DNA of 64,000 nt from Diplocloster hominis (GTDB lineage Bacteria; Bacillota; Clostridia; Lachnospirales; Lachnospiraceae), in NCBI RefSeq assembly GCF_032380655.1, contig NZ_JAWDIY010000009.1, positions 1 through 64,000 of the forward strand. Reading direction: 5' to 3'. Shown here one piece after another: positions 58,978-64,000 of this stretch (positions are counted from its first letter, which is position 1; each line of letters opens with the position of its first letter). The position numbers and the translations under genes were made by a program. The notes under the pieces are model-generated. The model had not been told where the DNA came from and did not search any database. It saw only the letters and a list, made by a program, of their open reading frames with translations.

Positions 58978-59120
58978 GAAAACGGAAGTATTACCTTTAC
59001 CTCACAGCAGAGGAGCGGCGGTATATCTTCAATGCTTTGCTTGCTTTCCGCAACAGACTGATAGCACAAGGCAGATATACGGATGCCGTTGACGAGGTTA
59101 TGATAAAGTTCGCAAAATGA
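58974..59120 (+). CDS. small TnpV-linked protein
   Basis: Predicted 48-residue basic protein, MRKRKYYLYLTAEERRYIFN and LLAFRNRLIAQGRYTDAVDE, found with tnpV in similar elements. The ATG overlaps the tnpV stop (ATGA), which supports translation. Helical; may be a small DNA-binding or antitoxin-like factor, not shown. Confidence 0.7.
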   Translation: MRKRKYYLYLTAEERRYIFNALLAFRNRLIAQGRYTDAVDEVMIKFAK

Positions 59121-59147
59121 GACTGTAACGCCAAAATACACAAAATC

Positions 59148-59184
59148 GAGGGGTAAGGTACAAACACCTTACCCCTCTGTTTTT
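59148..59184 (+). terminator. rho-independent terminator
   Basis: GAGGGGTAAGGT with its complement and TGTTTTT, 27 bases after the small tnpV-linked gene. Confidence 0.88.
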
Positions 59185-59229
59185 GCGGTCAGAAAATAGC
59201 TTGAAATATGGCTTTTCATCCCATTTTCG

Positions 59230-60315
59230 TTACTTGTCTACTTTCTCTAACATCGCATCATAAATTGCCTGTGTTTCTTTTGGATCGCTCATTCCAATGA
59301 CAAGAGTTTTCTCGCCGGAAGTCAAGATAATATGCTCTTTAGCACCTGTATAGGAATATAAGGTGTATGATCCAAATTCATCATTTTGGAAAATGCCCAT
59401 AGATAGTTTGGGAGAACCAAAACCGCTTGTTCGCACTCCTACATCTAAATTCTTACGGTATTCAATGGTCTCAATTTCGGAATAATCGATCTCCAGGTCT
59501 GTCCAATAGGTTGCATTGATCGTTAATGCTGTATCTTCGCACTTTACCTCGATGTTACCAGTAAACATTAAAAGAGCAACACCTAATAAAATGATGGGTA
59601 CTATAACTGCGGTTATTCTAAGCGCAATTTTTTCCGCACCGCTTTTGGGCGCTTCAGCATATACAATTCCTTCCTTTTGATGCTGTTTGTAAATGAAATA
59701 AGAGTAAACTATAGGAATAATCGCCAAAGCAGCAATCACACATACTACAACCCATACCATCACTTTTAGAGGAAGAAAAATGGAGAGCAATAAAATAAGT
59801 CCTCCAACTACCCAGACCTTACCGCCAAATCTATGCGTTTTATTCCAATTCTCCTCGTTATTCAACGCCCAAGAAATCTTGATACCCAGCGTTCTGTTTT
59901 GTTTAACTTTGGGTAAGTAATTGCCTATAAAGATGAACATTACTCCGAGCATAGCCGGCATAAAAAATGCTAAATCAAATTCTTTGCCAAAAGCTGCACG
60001 ATACATTATTCCGTTTGCGAAAAGGGATATAATCGGAAGAATCCAAAAAACCATTCCCAATGCTTTTTGATTTTGATCTTTTTGTTTTTTATCCAATGAA
60101 GTAAAAAGCAAACAAACAAAATGGAAAATCAAAAGTATGATAGGTGTACCAAAGACAGCAAAGACCTTTCCGCTTAATCCGTCCGCATTGCCGTCAGCTC
60201 CCCAATGGGTTGTAATAATGTCAGGCAAATCATTCCACATAATGATCCCGAATAAAGCCGGAAGTAAAATAATAATTGACGATATTATAACCTTAATCTT
60301 GTTCTTTTTAAGCAT
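59230..60315 (-). CDS. sdpI: SdpI-family immunity protein with DUF1648 domain
   Basis: Predicted 361-residue membrane protein. The N-terminal DUF1648 part has LPDIITTHWGADGNADGLSG, followed by several helices including the SdpI segment NRTLGIKISWALNNEENWNK and a C-terminal PH-like domain (~260-355). In Bacillus SdpI protects against the SdpC killing peptide and sequesters SdpR. It follows the sdpR gene with overlapping codons. The start at 60315 fits AGGGG spacing better than 60321. No sdpABC toxin is present. Confidence 0.85.
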   Translation of the reverse strand: MLKKNKIKVIISSIIILLPALFGIIMWNDLPDIITTHWGADGNADGLSGKVFAVFGTPIILLIFHFVCLLFTSLDKKQKDQNQKALGMVFWILPIISLFANGIMYRAAFGKEFDLAFFMPAMLGVMFIFIGNYLPKVKQNRTLGIKISWALNNEENWNKTHRFGGKVWVVGGLILLLSIFLPLKVMVWVVVCVIAALAIIPIVYSYFIYKQHQKEGIVYAEAPKSGAEKIALRITAVIVPIILLGVALLMFTGNIEVKCEDTALTINATYWTDLEIDYSEIETIEYRKNLDVGVRTSGFGSPKLSMGIFQNDEFGSYTLYSYTGAKEHIILTSGEKTLVIGMSDPKETQAIYDAMLEKVDK

Positions 60316-60583
60316 TATCATTATCCCCTTTCAAATCTGCAATCCATAGCATAGTTTCCTCCAAAACAGAGGTGTTGATTTCATAGAAAATGAACTTTCC
60401 TTCTCTTGTATCTCTGATTAAGTCAGCATCCTTCAACACCGATAGATGTCTTGAAATCGAAGGTGCTGTTACAGAGAAATGGTTGGTAATCTCTCCCGCA
60501 GACATTCGCCCCTTTTTCAGCATATTTAGTATTTCACGGCGAATTGGGTCAGCAAGAGCTTTTAATGTCTGTTGCAGTCCCAT
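60308..60583 (-). CDS. sdpR: SdpR-like ArsR-family autorepressor
   Basis: Predicted 91-residue winged-helix repressor: LADPIRREILNMLKKGRMSA and ITNHFSVTAPSISRHLSVLK form the helix-turn-helix. No metal-binding cysteines, as in SdpR. It overlaps sdpI, with a strong promoter and a dyad between the promoter and the start. GGGAGG precedes the ATG. Its binding to the SdpI protein at the membrane, known in Bacillus, is presumed. Confidence 0.88.
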   Translation of the reverse strand: MGLQQTLKALADPIRREILNMLKKGRMSAGEITNHFSVTAPSISRHLSVLKDADLIRDTREGKFIFYEINTSVLEETMLWIADLKGDNDNA

Positions 60584-60597
60584 TTGACATCCTCCCT

Positions 60598-60652
60598 TAA
60601 CATTTAACCAAATTGTTAATTATATTATACGAATAGAGACTATAATTGTCAA
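60598..60652 (-). promoter_or_regulatory. sdpRI promoter and operator
   Basis: On the minus strand TTGACA (60652-60647), 17-base spacer and TATAAT (60629-60624). A near-perfect dyad with arms TTAACA and TGTTAA spans 60598-60620, just after the start site, as for autorepression. Confidence 0.8.
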
Positions 60653-60768
60653 TAGGTTCGCTAAGATTTTCATACAAATTGAAAGGGGCGGCTTTCTCTT
60701 TGCCGCCCGTAATATGTAATCCCGCAAGGCAGGGAAACTGCCCTGCGGTGTTGTTTTCGGTGTTAAAG

Positions 60769-62190
60769 CTATCTTTCTCTGTCGTGGGATCGATGCTTGG
60801 GTTTGGTCTGTCTGCCCTCTGCCTGCAACCGTCTTAGCTGGTCACGGACACTTTGCTTTTCTGGCGGTGCATACCGTTCTTTTTCGGCGGGTCTGCTTTT
60901 TTCTTTGACCTTGCGTTCCCATTCTGCAAGCTCTCGGTTGTAGTTATTAACTATGACTTCTGCCTTGCAGTAGGTTGCCATAAATGCTTGCACGTCGGGA
61001 TAACCGTCATCTTTCAGAATATCGGGTATTGTTTCAAGCATAGCGGAGATTTTTTCTTCCCTCTGCTGTATCTGCGTTTCCAACGCCTTTCGCTCCTTGC
61101 CCTTGAATATACCCTTTGTTTCGGCAAGCTGTGCCTTTAACTTGGGTACTTCATCCTGCAAGCTGCGGATTTCTCTTGCCCTGTCCTGCACCCGTATCAT
61201 CAGCTTCTGCATTGTGCGGAACTCTGCCATATCCATATTGAGTACCGGTTTGGGCGGTAGTGCCGTCTGCCTTATCAGGTTCTGCAAAAATTCCTTTGCC
61301 TTGCCCACAATACTGCGGAACAGATTTGGCAGCCATCCATTCGCTTTAATGGATTGACTTGCTTTTTGGTGGATCTCATCTTTCTTGATTTCCAGTATCT
61401 TGGCTTCTTCAATCCCTGATATGAGTGCCATATCCGCCGTTCTGTTCCATTCCTGCCTTGCGGCATTGTCTGCTTCAATTTCTGCGGCTTTGGGATTGTT
61501 CTTGCCAATCTTCTTGGTTGGCAGATAGATACTGTCGAGATTGAACACCTTTAGGTGCTGTTCGGGGTCTGAGATATGCCGATTGATAAGGGCGGTATAG
61601 ATTTCCTTTACTTCCCGAAGAAAAGGGTCGCTTTTGAAGCGGTCATCCTTTACGGTGAAAAGGTGCTGTTCGTATATGCCGCCTTTGGGGATAACGGTAC
61701 AGCCCTCACGGACTTTGCCGCTTTCATCGGTGATCTCTTTCTTGGTGCGTACCCGCTTGCCCGTTTCATCATAGAATACGCTTCGGGTGGCGATCTTTAT
61801 ATCCGGCTCGGCAAGTAGCCGCCTTTCACTGAATATAAGGTGGATGTGGTAATTGGTCTTTCTCTTGTTGTGGTGGAGTGCCGATACACATTCCACATTG
61901 TACCGTCTGCGAAATTCCTCTGTGAAATCTTCAAGTACCTGTTGCGGCTCATAGGTGGTGTAAACTTCGGGCAGGGCAATTATCAATTCCCTTGCTTCGA
62001 TACACTTCCCCGGCGAGTTGCTTCGCTTAAATTCCTGCTGACATTCTTTTGCAAGGTTTCGCCAAAAGGAATTGTCTGCGGTGCGGTAAGTGGCATAGAG
62101 GTTTTCCTGTCTTGCATGGCTTGTAATATACGATATTCTTCCCTTGACATTATACAGCTTTGACATCTGAATAAAGCTGTGGCGTGTCAT
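60769..62190 (-). CDS. mobL: MobA/MobL family relaxase
   Basis: Predicted 473-residue relaxase that nicks the origin of transfer and leads the strand into a recipient. The N-terminal domain has the putative nicking Tyr in MSKLYNVKGRISYITS, and the HUH metal motif in NYHIHLIFSER. The middle and C-terminal parts are helical with coiled coil (~340-460, RSLQDEVPKLKAQLAE). GGAG precedes the ATG. A region of nested inverted repeats directly upstream is the likely oriT. Confidence 0.9.
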   Translation of the reverse strand: MTRHSFIQMSKLYNVKGRISYITSHARQENLYATYRTADNSFWRNLAKECQQEFKRSNSPGKCIEARELIIALPEVYTTYEPQQVLEDFTEEFRRRYNVECVSALHHNKRKTNYHIHLIFSERRLLAEPDIKIATRSVFYDETGKRVRTKKEITDESGKVREGCTVIPKGGIYEQHLFTVKDDRFKSDPFLREVKEIYTALINRHISDPEQHLKVFNLDSIYLPTKKIGKNNPKAAEIEADNAARQEWNRTADMALISGIEEAKILEIKKDEIHQKASQSIKANGWLPNLFRSIVGKAKEFLQNLIRQTALPPKPVLNMDMAEFRTMQKLMIRVQDRAREIRSLQDEVPKLKAQLAETKGIFKGKERKALETQIQQREEKISAMLETIPDILKDDGYPDVQAFMATYCKAEVIVNNYNRELAEWERKVKEKSRPAEKERYAPPEKQSVRDQLRRLQAEGRQTKPKHRSHDRER

Positions 62191-62232
62191 AAATCATCTC
62201 CGTTCTGTGTTGTAAAGGTGCGTTCTCATTTT

Positions 62233-62418
62233 GCAACCGACTTGTCGGTTGCGGCTGTTTTGGCGGCGGGTGCTGACGAGACAGCCAATGAAAATTGCGG
62301 CAGCAATTTTCTCTGTATCATAGCGGCGGTATATGCCGACAAGCTGTGATACAGGCTCCCTGCAAGGGCGAAATATCACTTGAACAAATCGTAGATTTGT
62401 GCGAGGGGTGTATTTCGC
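62233..62418. other. nested inverted repeats, candidate origin of transfer
   Basis: Between relaxase and excisionase genes are five dyads: GCAACCGAC-TT-GTCGGTTGC (62233-62252), AAAATTGC/GCAATTTT (62291-62310), CTGTATCA/TGATACAG (62313-62354) enclosing GCGGC/GCCG, ACAAATC-GTA-GATTTGT (62384-62400), and GCGAAATA/TATTTCGC (62368-62418) enclosing the last. The position beside the relaxase and the density of dyads fit an oriT. A nick site is not identified. Confidence 0.5.
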
Positions 62419-62447
62419 TCTCAAACGCCGAGGGCTTTGAGAACGGT

Positions 62448-62663
62448 TTACTCTACCTTACGGACATCATCCTGACACAGTAGGTTTCTGCCCTGATTGA
62501 CGGTCATAAAACGCTCTAAGGTATCCCTGCGGATAATGGTTTTACGTCCGACCTTCAGAACAGGCAGCTTGCCCCAGTCCACCAACTTTCGCATTGTGTT
62601 TCTGCCGATGCCGCTGGTTTCTGCCGCTTCTTCGATTGTCATTCCCATTTTGATTGCGTTCAT
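62448..62663 (-). CDS. xis: excisionase, Tn916 Xis-like
   Basis: Predicted 71-residue MerR-like helix-turn-helix protein: MTIEEAAETSGIGRNTMRKL and KVGRKTIIRRDTLERFM are typical of excisionases that steer the integrase toward excision. AAAGGAG precedes the ATG at 62663; the long open frame continuing to 63296 has no such support. It diverges from the XRE regulator. Confidence 0.85.
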   Translation of the reverse strand: MNAIKMGMTIEEAAETSGIGRNTMRKLVDWGKLPVLKVGRKTIIRRDTLERFMTVNQGRNLLCQDDVRKVE

Positions 62664-62793
62664 AGTGCTGTTCTCCTTTCTTAAATACTCAAAATGCAAC
62701 TTTGGTATTATCATTATACTTATTTTGCCATCACTTGTCAACCTGTTTTGCAACCTTTTAAGGATTATTTTTAATATTTTTCGGAAATAGGGG

Positions 62794-62822
62794 TTGCAAA
62801 TTGAGCTTGTTTGTGCTATACT
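62794..62822 (+). promoter_or_regulatory. promoter of the XRE regulator
   Basis: TTGCAA (62794-62799), 17-base spacer, TATACT (62817-62822), 24 bases before the start codon. Confidence 0.7.
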
Positions 62823-62846
62823 GTACTCAAACAGGAGGTGAATACC

Positions 62847-63512
62847 TTGGAAGAAGAAACAATGTTTACCCCAAAACAAGTCGGGGAACGCATTAAAGAG
62901 CGTAGAATAGAACTCAAACTTTCTATGCCGGAACTTGGCAAGCGTATCGGCGTGAACAAGTCTACCATTCAAAGGTATGAAGCTGACGGCGTTGATCCGA
63001 AGCGAACAATGATTATCAACGGTCTTGCCGAAGCACTTCTTACCACTCCCGAATGGCTGACAGGTCTTTCTGATGATAAGGAATATGACAGCTATACACT
63101 CTGCCAAAAGGACATTGAGCAGCACATCAAGAAATATCTTGATACGGTGTCCTCTACCGTAAAGGGTGAGCCGCACCAACAGATGCTCACTACATTTCTC
63201 GGGAAGATAATTGATTTGTACTCTGTGCTTTGCCACTACTTTTCCGATGCTATGACAGAGGTTGACCGTGTGGCAAACGATGAAGGCTTGAAGCAATCGC
63301 TTATGCGATACGCTATCGAGTCGGGAGCGATTACCGAAAAGGTCTATCGCAACGAAATGGAATTACCTATCGAAGATATGAAACGATTTCTTGACGGGAT
63401 TTTACATATCTACGATGAAGGTCGTACCGCTGTAAAGATGGGCGATCTCTTCGAGATAGTGACGGAAGCTGAAAAAAGGCTATCCGAAAAGAACAATTCC
63501 GTGGCACCTTGA
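62847..63512 (+). CDS. XRE-family repressor of the mobile element
   Basis: Predicted 221-residue protein. A lambda-repressor-type helix-turn-helix occupies residues ~12-65 (VGERIKERRIELKLSMPELG, RIGVNKSTIQRYEADGVDPK), followed by a helical domain without a visible peptidase or autocleavage motif. TTG at 62847 is taken as start because AGGAGGTG ends 6 bases before it; ATG 62862 is the alternative. Divergent from xis, it probably controls excision and transfer. Confidence 0.82.
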   Translation: MEEETMFTPKQVGERIKERRIELKLSMPELGKRIGVNKSTIQRYEADGVDPKRTMIINGLAEALLTTPEWLTGLSDDKEYDSYTLCQKDIEQHIKKYLDTVSSTVKGEPHQQMLTTFLGKIIDLYSVLCHYFSDAMTEVDRVANDEGLKQSLMRYAIESGAITEKVYRNEMELPIEDMKRFLDGILHIYDEGRTAVKMGDLFEIVTEAEKRLSEKNNSVAP

Positions 63513-63523
63513 CAATTAAAAAA

Positions 63524-63543
63524 GCCGATTGAAACCAATCGGC
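63524..63543. terminator. hairpin after the XRE gene
   Basis: GCCGATT-GAAACC-AATCGGC with a run of A before it, so it would terminate best on the minus strand. Confidence 0.45.
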
Positions 63544-63621
63544 AGAAGTGACACTATTTACTTTACGCACACCATATGTCACAGTTCCGATTGCCACGGA
63601 TAGAAAGGAGAAATTTTATCT

Positions 63622-64000
63622 ATGGCAAAAGGTTCTGTAAGAAAGAAAGGCAAAAAGTGGTACTACCGCTTCTATATCGAAGATGAAAGCGGAAACCGTG
63701 TGCAGAAGGAGTTTCCCGGCACTGAAAGCAAGGCTGAAACAGAAGCCCTTATGCGAAAGGCAATGGAAGACTACGAGGAAAAGAAATTCGTAGCCAAGTC
63801 CGAAAATGTTACGGTGGGAACGTTGCTGGATCAATGGGTGGAAGAAGAACTGAAGCCCGGCAATCTGAGCAATGGTACAGTAATGGCATATCAGGGTACG
63901 GTAAACCGTATCAAGCAGTACCCGATTGGGGAACGCAAGCTGAAAACTGTAACTGCTGACCATTTACAGGCATATATCGACTTCCTCAGTTTCGGTGGCA
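63622..64000 (+). CDS. int: tyrosine-type integrase, 3' end outside the window
   Basis: The first 126 residues of a phage-type site-specific recombinase. Residues 1-~55 form an arm-binding AP2-like domain (GSVRKKGKKWYYRFYIEDES), and from ~65 the SAM-like core-binding domain begins (TVGTLLDQWVEEELKPGNLS, GTVNRIKQYPIGERKLKTVT). The catalytic domain with the Arg-His-Tyr residues is beyond the window. AAAGGAG lies before the ATG. It is the integrase of the mobilizable element. Confidence 0.9.
   Translation, partial: MAKGSVRKKGKKWYYRFYIEDESGNRVQKEFPGTESKAETEALMRKAMEDYEEKKFVAKSENVTVGTLLDQWVEEELKPGNLSNGTVMAYQGTVNRIKQYPIGERKLKTVTADHLQAYIDFLSFGG

Larger units (their letters stand above)
58597..64000. 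mobile_element. integrative mobilizable element (right end outside the window)
   Basis: From TnpV to the integrase the genes form a Tn4451/Tn6218-like mobilizable unit: tnpV, cargo sdpIR, MobA/MobL relaxase, inverted-repeat region, excisionase, XRE regulator and tyrosine integrase. No type IV secretion genes are present, so transfer would need a helper such as the conjugative element at the left. Confidence 0.75.

Noticed and set aside
62448..63296. 282-residue minus-strand protein including the excisionase
   Set aside because: The upstream two-thirds is antisense to the XRE gene; the excisionase has its own ribosome site at 62663.
1..64000. CRISPR arrays, tRNA and rRNA genes
   Set aside because: No regularly spaced repeats and no tRNA- or rRNA-like conserved segments were seen on either strand.

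Overview
The window looks like the chromosome of an anaerobic, probably gut-associated, low-to-mid GC Bacillota of the class Clostridia. Supporting this are strong AGGAGG-type ribosome binding sites, sigma-A promoters, hydroxylamine reductase and rubredoxin genes, a LytS/LytTR pair with CstA, ECF transporters and Tn1549/TnpV-type mobile DNA. The species cannot be named from sequence alone. No rRNA, tRNA or CRISPR array was seen.

Layout. (1) 1-10.5 kb, plus strand, resembles the accessory and regulatory part of a Tn1549-like integrative conjugative element: S1-domain protein, a 1519-residue thioester/SpaA-repeat surface adhesin with a VPKTG sorting signal, HU, an acidic single-pass membrane protein, a zinc-finger protein coupled to a small sigma factor, and signal peptidase I. 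Two related structured intergenic stretches (about 8.77-9.02 and 10.60-10.75 kb) lie here. (2) 10.8-23.9 kb is a redox and nitrosative-stress island. A Crp/Fnr regulator heads a class I ribonucleotide reductase operon and diverges from a ferredoxin-rubredoxin-DUF2249-hcp operon. Then come a DUF4300 lipoprotein, a rhodanese-Rrf2-thioredoxin-thioredoxin reductase-DfsB operon, and a Fur/PerR-ferritin-Feo-associated operon. (3) 24-28.1 kb is a LytS/LytTR system and its likely target, a CstA/BtsT peptide or pyruvate carrier, with two direct repeats 21 bp apart in front of the promoter.

(4) 28.3-32.7 kb holds a TetR regulator, two methyltransferases, an ATC-hydrolase-family protein and many gene fragments (methyltransferase, ZIP carrier, ATC hydrolase, HMA domain, DUF3793, OppF-type ATPase), so this is a decaying locus. 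(5) 33.3-42.8 kb, all minus strand, is a catabolic cluster: PucR regulator, two DUF917 (S-methyl-thiohydantoin desulfurase-like) proteins, NCS1 permease, Asp/Glu/hydantoin racemase, PepD dipeptidase and a long tryptophanase/tyrosine phenol-lyase-like enzyme. It is the best candidate for an undescribed pathway. (6) 42.8-44.5 kb is an insertion sequence and a 116-bp miniature element with similar ends. (7) 44.7-54.5 kb is a TetR-controlled transporter region: ECF S-T-A, two half-size ABC exporters, then a second ECF S-T-A set. (8) 54.6-58.2 kb has decayed rubrerythrin and Fur genes, a small alarmone synthetase, a PAP2-like protein, DegV and DUF1836. (9) 58.6-64 kb is an integrative mobilizable element (TnpV, SdpI/SdpR, MobA/MobL relaxase, candidate oriT, excisionase, XRE regulator) cut off by the window end inside its integrase.

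A recurring regulatory signal links regions 4 and 7: the palindrome GTTAG-N6-CTAAC occurs three times, each near a TetR gene or the operon it probably controls.
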